Of a DNA stretch of 64,000 nucleotides, positions 50,904 to 59,242 are shown one piece after another. Positions within the stretch are counted from its first letter, which is position 1. Each line of letters begins with the position of its first letter. The stretch spans positions 1-64,000 of the forward strand of contig CALEBN010000068.1 in assembly GCA_937943045.1 (NCBI GenBank), given 5' to 3'. A model generated the notes under the pieces. The model was not told the origin of the DNA. It saw only the letters and a list, made by a program, of their open reading frames with translations, and did no database searches. A program made the position numbers and the translations under genes. The DNA is from an uncultured Collinsella sp. (GTDB taxonomy: Bacteria > Actinomycetota > Coriobacteriia > Coriobacteriales > Coriobacteriaceae).

Positions 50904-50993
50904 TCCTCGTGATCCACGTTGTCAGGAGTGAAACCCTGACGTTCTGTACGTGAAATCCAAAGTGCGTACATACATTTTGAAAGGAGGAGCAAG

Positions 50994-51794
50994 ATGGAAT
51001 ACTCGATCATCCAGATCGCTCTGGTCTTCGTCGTCACGTTCATCGCGGCAATCGACCAGTTTGACTTCCTCGAGTCTCTCTATCAGCCCATCGTCACCGG
51101 CGCCGTCATCGGTCTTATCCTTGGCGACCTCAACACCGGTCTTCTCGTGGGTGGTACCTATCAGCTCATGACGATCGGCAACATGCCGATCGGAGGCGCT
51201 CAGCCGCCTAACGCCGTCATCGGCGGCATCATGGCAGCCATTCTCGCTATCGCCACGGGCCTCGAGCCCAACGCGGCAGTCGGCCTCGCCATTCCGTTCG
51301 CTCTGCTTGGCCAGCTTGGCGTTACCCTGGTCTTCACGCTTATGTCCCCGCTTATGTCCACGGCCGATAACATGGCTCACAACGCGGACACCAAGGGCAT
51401 CGAGCGCCTGAACTACTTCGCCATGGCTCTGCTCGGCCTGATCTTCGCTGTCGTCGTCACCCTGTTCTTCATCGCTGGCGCTACCATCGGTCAGACCATC
51501 GCTTCTGCCATCCCGACTTGGCTGCAGACCGGTCTGTCCGCTGCAGGCGGCATGATGCGCTTCGTCGGCTTCGCCGTCCTGCTCAAGGTTATGATGAACC
51601 GCGATATGTGGGGCTTCTTCCTCATGGGCTTTGGCCTCGCGCTCATCACCGTTGCCAACGATTCGCTGGCAACCCCTGCTCTGCTCATCCTCGCTCTCAT
51701 CGGCTTCGGCATCGCTTTCTGGGACTTCCAGCAGCAGACCGAGCTGAAGGGTGCAGCTGTTTCTGACGGAGGTGACTTCGAAGATGGCATCTAA
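50994..51794 (+). CDS. PTS EIIC, mannose family (AgaW-like)
   Basis: A 266-residue membrane subunit with seven or more hydrophobic segments. Family hallmarks are FLESLYQPIVTGAVIGLILG near 26 and GGTYQLMTIGNMPIGGAQPP, with SPLMSTADNMAHNAD near 120. It forms the sugar channel together with EIID. ATG 50994 follows AAAGGAGGAG, the best ribosome site of the operon. Its last 11 bases overlap the EIID start. Confidence 0.93.
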   Translation: MEYSIIQIALVFVVTFIAAIDQFDFLESLYQPIVTGAVIGLILGDLNTGLLVGGTYQLMTIGNMPIGGAQPPNAVIGGIMAAILAIATGLEPNAAVGLAIPFALLGQLGVTLVFTLMSPLMSTADNMAHNADTKGIERLNYFAMALLGLIFAVVVTLFFIAGATIGQTIASAIPTWLQTGLSAAGGMMRFVGFAVLLKVMMNRDMWGFFLMGFGLALITVANDSLATPALLILALIGFGIAFWDFQQQTELKGAAVSDGGDFEDGI

Positions 51795-52866
51795 TGAGTA
51801 TGTGATCCCGGAGCACTACGAGGATCTCACTCCTGCTCCGCAGCTCGACCAGAAGACCCTCAACAAGATGGCTTGGCGCTCCTGCTTCCTGCAGGCATCG
51901 TTCAACTACGAGCGCATGCAGGCCGCTGGCTGGCTCTACTCCATCATCCCCGGTCTGGAGAAGATCCACACCAACAAGAACGACCTCGCGGCTTCCATGA
52001 GCCACAACCTGGAGTTCTTCAACACCCACCCGTTCCTTGTCACCTTTGTTATGGGCATCGTGCTTTCGCTCGAGCAGAACAAGGTTGACATCCCCACGAT
52101 CCGCGCCGTCCGCGTCGCCGCAATGGGCCCGCTCGGTGGTATCGGTGACGCCCTGTTCTGGCTGACGCTCGTGCCTATCACGGCCGGCATCACCTCCAAC
52201 ATGGCCATCAACGGCAACGCCGCTGCACCGATCATCTTCCTGGTGATCTTCAACGTCGTCCAGTTCGCTCTGCGCTTCTGGCTCATGAACTGGTCCTACA
52301 AGCTTGGCACCAGCGCTATTGACGCTCTGACCGCCAACATGCAGGCCTTCACGCGTGCCGCTTCCATCATGGGCGTCTTCGTCGTCGGTTGCCTGGTCGT
52401 CACCATGGGTGGCACCCAGATCAACCTCCAGATCCCCAACGGCACCACCCGTGGCCTCTCCGCTACTACCGTGATCGTCTCCGAGAAGGAGGCCGAGAAC
52501 TTCACCGGTATGGAGGGCATCGATACCGAGACCGCTGAGGCCGGTACCATCGCCATGACCGATAAGGACGGCAACGCCCTTACCGCTTCCGATGCCGACG
52601 GCAACGCTGTCGAGTGCGGCGTCACCGATTTGGGTAACGGCATGGAGTCCGTGACCTACGGCACCGTTACCGAGGATCCGGTCAACTTCTCTGTTGCCGA
52701 CACCCTCAACACCATCGTCCCGAAGCTCGTCCCGCTTATGCTTACGCTGCTGCTTTACTACATGTTCGCTAAGCACAGCTGGACCCCGACCAAGGGCATT
52801 CTCCTGCTCTTCGTCCTTGGCATCCTGGGCGCTGGCCCGCTTGGTCTCTGGCCGAGCATCTGGTAA
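51784..52866 (+). CDS. PTS EIID, mannose family (AgaE-like), with insert
   Basis: A 360-residue membrane subunit; EIID proteins are usually about 270-300. ATG 51784 (MASNEYVIPEHYEDL) has GGAGGTGA inside the end of EIIC. The conserved core is MAWRSCFLQASFNYERMQAA, LGGIGDALFWLTLVPI and the C-terminal helices. The extra length is a ~75-residue polar loop at about 230-305 (TRGLSATTVIVSEKEAENF to EDPVNFSVADT) placed between two hydrophobic segments, which would be exposed on one side of the membrane. A terminator follows. Confidence 0.92.
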   Translation: MASNEYVIPEHYEDLTPAPQLDQKTLNKMAWRSCFLQASFNYERMQAAGWLYSIIPGLEKIHTNKNDLAASMSHNLEFFNTHPFLVTFVMGIVLSLEQNKVDIPTIRAVRVAAMGPLGGIGDALFWLTLVPITAGITSNMAINGNAAAPIIFLVIFNVVQFALRFWLMNWSYKLGTSAIDALTANMQAFTRAASIMGVFVVGCLVVTMGGTQINLQIPNGTTRGLSATTVIVSEKEAENFTGMEGIDTETAEAGTIAMTDKDGNALTASDADGNAVECGVTDLGNGMESVTYGTVTEDPVNFSVADTLNTIVPKLVPLMLTLLLYYMFAKHSWTPTKGILLLFVLGILGAGPLGLWPSIW

Positions 52867-52932
52867 GGCTCTAGCTTGAGGGGTGTGTCCCTACGCGGCT
52901 CACACCCCGACCCCTTAAGCCATGTGTATGTT

Positions 52933-52972
52933 AAAAGCCGCGTGCTCGAAAGAGCGCGCGGCTTTTGTTTTC
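52933..52972 (+). terminator. Terminator of the amino-sugar PTS operon
   Basis: AAAAGCCGCG pairs with CGCGGCTTTT around a CTCGAAAGAG inner hairpin, followed by GTTTTC. Confidence 0.88.
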
Positions 52973-53051
52973 TTAATGATTCGGGTGTGGCAGACAGATA
53001 ATGCATAACACCCTAGGTAGTTAGCCGAATTCGAGCAAAAGGGAGGATAGG

Positions 53052-53783
53052 ATGGCGATCGGAGCGCGTAAGCAACCGCTGTACGATCAGCTGGTCGATA
53101 TTCTGACCGAAAAGATTGACCATGAATATCGCGCCGGTGACATGATTCCTTCCGAGCGCGAACTTTCGGAGCGCTATGGTCTCTCGCGCACTACGGTACG
53201 CCTGGCTCTGCAGGAACTGGAGCGTTTAGGACTGGTGGTTCGGCAGCACGGTCGCGGTACCTTTGTGACCGACCGTTCGGCAAAAGCAACCAATCTTATG
53301 CAGTCCTACAGCTTTACCGAGCAGATGCGCGCGATGGGTCGAGAACCCGAGACCACGATTCTCGAGTTTTGCGAGATGGAGGCCGATAAGAATCTGGCCG
53401 AGCATATGGGATTGCGCATCGGTGATCGCATTTTTAAGCTCAAGCGCCTTCGTTCTGCCGACAACATGCCCATGATGGTCGAACGCAGCTATCTACCGGT
53501 TCGTCAATTTCTGTCCCTAAAGCGAGCGCTGCTGGAGCGTAAGCCGCTTTACGATGTGATTGAGCAGGACTTTCAGCAAAAGATTCGCGTGGCCGAAGAG
53601 GAGTTCTATGCGAGCATAGCCCGTCCCACCGATGCCCACCTTTTGGGAATTGTCGAGGGCTCGCCTGTGCTCGATTTGGTCAGGACTACGTATAACGAGT
53701 CAAACGAGGTAGTGGAGTACACACTCTCGGTTGCTCGTGCCGATCAGTTTAAATACAAGGTTTACCACCAGCGCAGTAACTAG
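53052..53783 (+). CDS. GntR-family (UTRA) regulator of amino-sugar genes
   Basis: A 243-residue regulator with an N-terminal winged helix (PSERELSERYGLSRTTVRLA, about 33-52) and a UTRA effector domain (about 90-240). DasR and NagR, which answer to amino-sugar phosphates, share this design. It lies between the PTS operon and agaS, and both of these carry the TGGTTACTACCA palindrome in their upstream regions, so it is the likely repressor of both. ATG 53052 follows GGGAGGA. No copy of the palindrome is in front of its own gene. Confidence 0.9.
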   Translation: MAIGARKQPLYDQLVDILTEKIDHEYRAGDMIPSERELSERYGLSRTTVRLALQELERLGLVVRQHGRGTFVTDRSAKATNLMQSYSFTEQMRAMGREPETTILEFCEMEADKNLAEHMGLRIGDRIFKLKRLRSADNMPMMVERSYLPVRQFLSLKRALLERKPLYDVIEQDFQQKIRVAEEEFYASIARPTDAHLLGIVEGSPVLDLVRTTYNESNEVVEYTLSVARADQFKYKVYHQRSN

Positions 53784-53823
53784 TGCTCGCATCGTTTCCA
53801 TATGGTGATTCTTTGCATTTAAC

Positions 53824-53835
53824 TGGTTACTACCA
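53824..53835. promoter_or_regulatory. GntR (DasR/NagR-like) operator upstream of agaS
   Basis: TGGTTACTACCA within the larger CTGG-TACT-CCAG palindrome, immediately upstream of the -10 box TATAAT (53853-53858). It covers the expected -35 region, a position fit for repression. Confidence 0.65.
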
Positions 53836-53897
53836 GATAACCAACCGAAGTGTATAATTGCACGTCAGAGGATTACTTCTAGAGAGAGGTATTAAAA

Positions 53898-55064
53898 ATG
53901 TTCGAGAAGAGTGTCGAGGAGCTCACCGAGCTCGGCGCCCAGATCACCACGGCCGAGATTGCTCAGCAGCCCGAGCTTTGGCGTGATACGCTCAACATCT
54001 ATCGCGAGAACAAGGAGGCCATCGAGGCCTTCCTGGCCGAGGCTCGCGCTATGGGTGAGGGTCGTCTGTCCGTTGTCTTCACCGGTGCCGGTACGTCCGA
54101 CTACGTTGGCGATACCTGCGCCCCGTACCTGCGTCACGCTGGCAACACTGATCTCTACGACTTTAAGCCCATCGCCACGACCGACATCGTGAGCGCCCCG
54201 CGCGACTTCCTGCGCGCCGAGGATCCCACGCTCGTGGTTTCCTTTGCCCGCTCTGGCAACAGCCCCGAGAGCCTTGCCGCCGTTGCCGTTGCCAAGGAGC
54301 TCGTCCACAACGTCAAGTTCCTCAACATCACCTGCGCTCCCGAGGGCAAGCTCGCCGTCGAGTCCGCCGATGATCCCAATGCGCTGACGCTGCTCATCCC
54401 GCGCGCCAACGACAAGGGCTTCGCCATGACCGGTTCCTACACCTGCATGACCCTGCTCTCCACCCTTATTTTCGACACTGCCTCTGACGAGCAGAAGGCC
54501 GAGTGGGTCGAGACCATCGCCAAGATGGGCGAGGAGGTCATCTCCCGTGAGCCCGAGATCGCCGATTACCTGGCTGGCGACTTCAACCGCGTGACCTACT
54601 TGGGTTCTGGCTCCTTCGGCGGCCTTGCTCAGGAGAGCCAGCTCAAGATTCTCGAGCTCGCTCACGGTCTGGTCGCTACTTCCTACGACACCTCCATGGG
54701 CTATCGTCACGGACCTAAGTCCTTCGTCGACGATAAGACGCTCGTCTTCGTGTTCGTCAACAACGACGCCTACACCCGTCAGTACGACATCGACATCCTC
54801 AACGAGATCGGTGGCGACAAGATTGCTCAGCACACCGTTGCCGTTCAGCAGGATGGCGCTACCGTCTACGAGGGCGAGTCCTTCACCTTTAAGGGCTACG
54901 AGGCGCTTCCCGAGGGCTACCTTGCCCTGCCGTTCGTGATGTTTGCCCAGGCTATCAGCCTGCTCAACTCCGTGCGCGTGGGCAACACGCCCGATACGCC
55001 GAGCCCCACCGGCACGGTCAACCGCGTGGTCAAGGGTGTGACGATTCACCCCTTCACCGCTTAA
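53898..55064 (+). CDS. agaS: AgaS-type SIS-domain sugar-phosphate deaminase/isomerase
   Basis: A 388-residue protein with two SIS domains (about 45-190 and 215-360). In E. coli and other gut bacteria AgaS converts galactosamine-6-phosphate to tagatose-6-phosphate with release of ammonia. Motifs: VFTGAGTSDYVGDT, VVSFARSGNSPESL, ITCAPEGKLA and the catalytic-site TSMGYRHGPKSFVDDKT. Length fits AgaS rather than the shorter GlmS-type domains. ATG 53898 follows AGAGAGG. A terminator after the gene and a new promoter region before nagA suggest separate transcription. Confidence 0.9.
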   Translation: MFEKSVEELTELGAQITTAEIAQQPELWRDTLNIYRENKEAIEAFLAEARAMGEGRLSVVFTGAGTSDYVGDTCAPYLRHAGNTDLYDFKPIATTDIVSAPRDFLRAEDPTLVVSFARSGNSPESLAAVAVAKELVHNVKFLNITCAPEGKLAVESADDPNALTLLIPRANDKGFAMTGSYTCMTLLSTLIFDTASDEQKAEWVETIAKMGEEVISREPEIADYLAGDFNRVTYLGSGSFGGLAQESQLKILELAHGLVATSYDTSMGYRHGPKSFVDDKTLVFVFVNNDAYTRQYDIDILNEIGGDKIAQHTVAVQQDGATVYEGESFTFKGYEALPEGYLALPFVMFAQAISLLNSVRVGNTPDTPSPTGTVNRVVKGVTIHPFTA

Positions 55065-55080
55065 TCGCGTCCCCCTGTAA

Positions 55081-55122
55081 GGGCGCCCGTCCGCTCATAA
55101 CGGCGGGCGGGCGCTTTTTGTT
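55081..55122 (+). terminator. Terminator of agaS
   Basis: GGGCGCCCG pairs with CGGGCGC around an inner CCG/CGG stem, followed by TTTTTGTTTTT. Confidence 0.8.
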
Positions 55123-55182
55123 TTTACATGGACCGGGTATAAGCATTACCACAGTCAACTGCTTTAGAAGCAAGGAGTGCAT

Positions 55183-56352
55183 ATGAGCACGTACGCAATT
55201 AAGGCTGACAAGTTCTTCTTGCCGGCAGGCCCGCAACTGGGCGGCTATCTTATGGTCGAGGATGGCGTTTTTGGCGCCTGGCAGGCCGACGAGCCCTCTT
55301 GCGAGATTAAGGACTACACGGGATCGTGGATCGCACCGGGTATGGTCGATACTCACATCCATGGCTTCTACAACCACTCAACTACCGATAACGATCCCGA
55401 GGGCATCGATATCAGCTCAACCGAGCTCGCCCGTCGCGGTACCACCAGCTGGCTGCCCACGACGTTCACCGATGGCGTCGAACAGATCAAGGACGCCTGC
55501 GCTGCTATCGCCAAGGCGGACGAGGGCCGCGGCCCCGACTTCTGCGGTGCTCGCATTCAGGGCATCTACCTGGAGGGCCCCTTCTTTACCATGAAGCACG
55601 TGGGCGCGCAGAACCCCGCTTATCTTATCGATCCCTCCGAGGAGGTCTTCGATCAGTGGCAGGAGGCTGCGGGCGGTCGCATCGTTAAGAGCGCCATGGC
55701 GGCCGAGCGCGACGGTGCCGCTGCTTATGCGGCTGCTCTGAACGCCAAGGGTGTGGTGACCAGCATCGGTCACTCCGACGCCACCTACGATGAGTGCATC
55801 GCCGCCATCAACGCCGGTGCCAGCTGCTTTACGCATACCTATAACGGCCAGCGCGGGCTGCATCACCGTGAGCCCGGTGTCGTGGGCGCTGCCATGTCCA
55901 CGCCCGAGACCTACGCCGAGATCATCTGTGACGGCAAGCACGTAAACCCTGCCGCCATCAAGGCGCTGCTACAGGCAAAGGGCTGGCAGCACACGGTGCT
56001 CATCACCGACTGCCTGGGTTGCGGCGGCATGCCCGAGGGCAGCTACACCAGTGGCGGCATGGACGTCATCATGAAGGACAACCTGTGCTGGCTCGCCGAC
56101 GGCAAGAGCATTGCCGGCTCGGTGCTCACGCTTGCCCAGGGCGTCAAGAACATCGTCGACTGGGGCATCGCTAGCGCCGATATCGCCATTCGCATGGCAA
56201 CTGAGGTGCCGGCACGCTCCGCGCACATCGAGGATAAGTGCGGCAGCATCATGCCGGGTCGCGACGCCGACTTTGTCGTGTTCGACCATGAGCTCACCCT
56301 CGTCGAGACGTATGTTGGCGGCCAGAGCGTCGGCAACGCCTTTACCGAGTAA
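55183..56352 (+). CDS. nagA: N-acetylglucosamine/galactosamine-6-phosphate deacetylase
   Basis: A 389-residue amidohydrolase that removes the acetyl group from GlcNAc-6-phosphate or GalNAc-6-phosphate (AgaA role). ATG 55183 follows CAAGGAG. The metal ligands are visible: His58 and His60 in DTHIHG, the Glu in YLEGPFF, His in IGHSDATYDE, His in FTHTYN, and Asp in ITDCLG. It lies between agaS and the sugar kinase, which suits GalNAc catabolism, although the same enzyme could serve GlcNAc. Its C-terminal segment is duplicated in a remnant at 59073-59210. Confidence 0.93.
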   Translation: MSTYAIKADKFFLPAGPQLGGYLMVEDGVFGAWQADEPSCEIKDYTGSWIAPGMVDTHIHGFYNHSTTDNDPEGIDISSTELARRGTTSWLPTTFTDGVEQIKDACAAIAKADEGRGPDFCGARIQGIYLEGPFFTMKHVGAQNPAYLIDPSEEVFDQWQEAAGGRIVKSAMAAERDGAAAYAAALNAKGVVTSIGHSDATYDECIAAINAGASCFTHTYNGQRGLHHREPGVVGAAMSTPETYAEIICDGKHVNPAAIKALLQAKGWQHTVLITDCLGCGGMPEGSYTSGGMDVIMKDNLCWLADGKSIAGSVLTLAQGVKNIVDWGIASADIAIRMATEVPARSAHIEDKCGSIMPGRDADFVVFDHELTLVETYVGGQSVGNAFTE

Positions 56353-56364
56353 CGATAGAAAAAG

Positions 56365-56398
56365 ACGGCGGGCCCGAATCTGCTCGGACCCGCCGTAT
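56365..56398. terminator. Terminator between nagA and the flavodoxin gene
   Basis: ACGGCGGG pairs with CCCGCCGT, extended by CCGA/TCGG; A residues precede the left arm, so it can serve the convergent flavodoxin gene on the minus strand. Confidence 0.7.
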
Positions 56399-56427
56399 GG
56401 GTTAAATGCTCAAAAGCACCTTAACAG

Positions 56428-57012
56428 TTACAGCTTGTTAGCGATCTTCTTTGCCGTGCGCTTGACGCCGGCCACAAGACCCCCCGCGGGATGCTCCTTT
56501 TCGTATGCTAGACGCTTCTCGCGCTTGGCGTACTCTTCGACGATGATGTCGCCGTACTCATCTTCGATTTTGTCGAAGAAATCGACAGCTCCCTTAATCT
56601 CTTCGGCAGTTGGGTGCCCCTTCTGGACACCGCCGGTGAGTTTGAACGGCCCCCACGTATCAAAGCCAGGGCAGCCGTAGACGCCCATAAAGATGGCCTG
56701 CCTCATGCGGCAGATGCCATCGATATCCTTGCCGTACCACTTGTTTTTGCCACCGTAGGTCATAAGACCAAACACCTTATCCTGCGGCTGCAGCACGTTC
56801 GTGAGCACGCGCGCCATATCTTTGTCGATCTCGGAGTAATAAATGCCCGTGGCGACGCCGATCAGATGGTATTCGTGCAGGTCGGGGTACTCGTTTTTAC
56901 CGAGTGACTTCACGTCGAGGGTATCGATTTCGGGGTGCGCCTCGACGATGGCGTCCACGAGCTTTTTCGTATTGCCGTGGTGGCGTGAGGCATAAAGGAT
57001 GATGGTTCGCAT
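56428..57012 (-). CDS. Flavodoxin-family protein
   Basis: A 194-residue protein beginning MRTIILYASRHHGNTKKLVD, where ASRHHGNTKK is the FMN phosphate loop. ATG 57012 follows GAAAGG; the very long open frame beyond it is a shadow. The middle has IGVATGIYYSEIDKDMARVL and FGLMTYGGKNKWYG, and the C-terminus is basic and low in structure (GVKRTAKKIANKL). It probably binds FMN and transfers electrons; partner unknown. It stands alone within the amino-sugar locus, on the opposite strand. Confidence 0.87.
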   Translation of the reverse strand: MRTIILYASRHHGNTKKLVDAIVEAHPEIDTLDVKSLGKNEYPDLHEYHLIGVATGIYYSEIDKDMARVLTNVLQPQDKVFGLMTYGGKNKWYGKDIDGICRMRQAIFMGVYGCPGFDTWGPFKLTGGVQKGHPTAEEIKGAVDFFDKIEDEYGDIIVEEYAKREKRLAYEKEHPAGGLVAGVKRTAKKIANKL

Positions 57013-57168
57013 AAGAAGGCCTTTCAGCTGTAATTGCATCAATGTCTGTATGGTACCCCGTTGCATGCCTGGGAAACCGGACGCATCGATGAACGTGCGG
57101 GTTTGTCCTTTGGTCAGGGCCGAGACGGGTTCTTGCGAGCAAAAAGCAGTTGTTCGAAAGGATGGACA

Positions 57169-58050
57169 ATGGAATACGCTCTCTCCAACGATTCGATTTC
57201 TATCAAGGTCTCCACGGCCGGCGGCTCGTTTACCTCGATTGAGGCTGGAGGTCGCGAGTACTTGTGGCAGGGCGATCCCGCCGTGTGGTCCGGCCAGGCA
57301 CCGATTTGCTTCCCGATTTGCGGAGGTTTGCGCGATAACAGCGCCATGACGTTTGCCGGACATCATGTGAAGCTCGCCCGCCACGGCTTTGCGCGCAAGC
57401 AGGAGTGGAAGCTGTTGAGCCAAAGCACAAACGAGCTGGCTATGTGCCTGGCATCCGAGGATAACGCCGCGCTGCTGAGCGATTATCCGTATCCGTTTAA
57501 ACTTGTCGCCCGCTATACGCTCGAGGACGCCGCCGTGCGTGTCTCCTATGAGGTTACCAACGAGGGCACCGAGGACATGCCTTTCTTTATCGGTGGACAC
57601 CCCGGCTTTAGGTGTCCGCTCGACGAGGGTGAGTCCTATACGGACTACGAGTTGCGTTTTGAGAAAGACGAGGCTGCTGAGCTTTGCGCTGCCGTCCCCT
57701 CGACTGGCTTGATTGACGTGACCAACCGCTCCAAGAACCCCATGGTGGGAAAGACGCTGCCTCTGTCACATGAGCTCTTCGATTTTGCGGAGACCATCTT
57801 TGACGTGCTCGAGAGCCGTCAGGTCACGCTTTCCAAAAAGGGCGAGGACAAGGGTGTTCGCCTGAGCTTTGAGGGCTTCCCGTACCTCATTGTGTGGAGC
57901 AAGCCCGAGGGTGATTTTGTGGCAGTTGAGCCCTGGGGCGGTCTTTCGACCTGCTCCGATGAGGACGACGTGCTTGAGCACAAGCGCGGCTGCCTTATCG
58001 CCAAGCCCAAAGAAACCATCGTGCGCTCGTTCACAATCGAGATTCTGTAG
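57169..58050 (+). CDS. Aldose 1-epimerase-family protein (LacX-like)
   Basis: A 293-residue galactose-mutarotase-like protein. ATG 57169 (MEYALSNDSISIKVS) follows GAAAGGA; the longer frame is not supported. It has the beta-supersandwich pattern with GREYLWQGDPAVWSGQAP, ICFPICGGL, and HGFARKQEWKLLSQS; FFIGGHPGFRCPLDEGE carries the conserved His. Proteins of this LacX/YeaD type accompany tagatose-6-phosphate genes in lactose and galactosamine loci, as here with a PfkB kinase next. Substrate unknown; true mutarotase galM is a separate gene at 61017. Confidence 0.88.
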   Translation: MEYALSNDSISIKVSTAGGSFTSIEAGGREYLWQGDPAVWSGQAPICFPICGGLRDNSAMTFAGHHVKLARHGFARKQEWKLLSQSTNELAMCLASEDNAALLSDYPYPFKLVARYTLEDAAVRVSYEVTNEGTEDMPFFIGGHPGFRCPLDEGESYTDYELRFEKDEAAELCAAVPSTGLIDVTNRSKNPMVGKTLPLSHELFDFAETIFDVLESRQVTLSKKGEDKGVRLSFEGFPYLIVWSKPEGDFVAVEPWGGLSTCSDEDDVLEHKRGCLIAKPKETIVRSFTIEIL

Positions 58051-58109
58051 TCGCATGTAGCCAATTCGTTTTGCAAGGCATAAGGAGCCTGCGAGATAAG
58101 GAGCTAGAA

Positions 58110-59045
58110 ATGATCCTCACCGTTACGATGAACCCGTCCGTCGATACGCGCTATCAGCTCGATGAGCTCATTATCGACGACGTCAACCGCGTGACGCCCG
58201 AAAAGACCGCCGGCGGTAAGGGCCTCAACGTGGCCCGCGTCCTGGGCCAGCTGGGCGACGATGTCGTGGCAACCGGCTTGCTTGGTGGTCATATGGGCGC
58301 CTATATGGCCGAGCTCATGGATGCTAACGGCATTAAGAATGATTTTGTGCCCATCAAGGGCGAGACTCGCATTTGTCTCAACATCCTCCACGCCGGCAAC
58401 CAGACCGAGCTGCTCGAGAGCGGCCCGACGATTGCCCCCGAGGAGCTCGATGCCTTTACCGCCAAGTTCGCCGAGCTTGCGAGCAAGGCCGATGTCGTTA
58501 CCATCTCGGGTTCGCTGCCCCGCGGCGTCGAGGCGGACTACTACGCTAAGATCACGGGCATTGCAGAGAACGCCGGCGCCAAGGTGCTGCTCGATACCTC
58601 GGGCGCCTCGCTCGAGGCTGCGCTCAAGTCCGAGGTCAAGCCTGAGCTGGTTAAGCCTAACCTGACCGAAATTAACGGCCTTCTGGGCACGAGCTTTACC
58701 ACCGACGATGTGGACGAGCTCCGTTCCGCGCTCGCCTCTGACGCCCGCTTCTCCGATATCCCCTGGGTCGTCGTATCTATGGGCGCTGCCGGCTCCGTTG
58801 GTTTCCATAACGGCCGTGCGTTCCGCGCCAAGACCCCCGATATCCCCGCCGTTAACGCTACGGGCTCTGGCGATTCGACCATTGCCGGCTTCGCACATGC
58901 GATTGCTGCCGGAGCCGACGACGAGACGGTGCTGCGTACCGCCAACACCTGCGGCAAACTCAATGCCATGGATCCCATGACTGGCCACTTGGTTATGGAT
59001 CGTTGGGACGAGGTTTACAACGGCGTTGTCGTGACCGAGCTGTAG
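58110..59045 (+). CDS. PfkB-family sugar-phosphate kinase (tagatose-6-P kinase / 1-phosphofructokinase type)
   Basis: A 311-residue kinase of the LacC/FruK branch, starting MILTVTMNPSVDTRYQLDEL at ATG 58110, six bases after AAGGAG. The branch hallmarks TAGGKGLNVARVLGQLGDDV and GPTIAPEE are present, and the catalytic loop is VNATGSGDSTIAGFAHA with the catalytic Asp. In this locus, tagatose-6-phosphate made by AgaS is the natural substrate, yielding tagatose-1,6-bisphosphate; fructose-1-phosphate is the alternative. It follows the LacX-like gene by 59 bases, probably in one operon. Confidence 0.9.
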   Translation: MILTVTMNPSVDTRYQLDELIIDDVNRVTPEKTAGGKGLNVARVLGQLGDDVVATGLLGGHMGAYMAELMDANGIKNDFVPIKGETRICLNILHAGNQTELLESGPTIAPEELDAFTAKFAELASKADVVTISGSLPRGVEADYYAKITGIAENAGAKVLLDTSGASLEAALKSEVKPELVKPNLTEINGLLGTSFTTDDVDELRSALASDARFSDIPWVVVSMGAAGSVGFHNGRAFRAKTPDIPAVNATGSGDSTIAGFAHAIAAGADDETVLRTANTCGKLNAMDPMTGHLVMDRWDEVYNGVVVTEL

Positions 59046-59072
59046 GAGCTTGTGCTGCGGCCCCGGCATCGG

Positions 59073-59210
59073 TTGCCAGCTCATGTCGACGACAAGTGCA
59101 GTAGCATTATGCCGGGGCGCGACGCCGACACTGTCGTGTTCAATCCCGACCTTACCCTGGTCGAGACGCATGTGGGTGGCAACAGCGTCGGTAATGCGTT
59201 TGCCGAGTAG
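59073..59210 (+). pseudogene. Remnant of a second nagA (C-terminal 45 codons)
   Basis: In frame to TAG 59208 it reads LPAHVDDKCSSIMPGRDADT and then VVFNPDLTLVETHVGGNSVG and NAFAE. This parallels the C-terminus of the intact nagA (DKCGSIMPGRDAD, LTLVETYVGGQSVGNAFTE). It has no start codon, no ribosome site and lacks all catalytic residues. The divergence (Asp to Glu changes, lost RSA residues) shows it is a decayed paralogue and not a recent tandem duplicate. Confidence 0.85.
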
Positions 59211-59242
59211 CCGCCAAAGAAACGATCCGAGAGGGGATTTAG

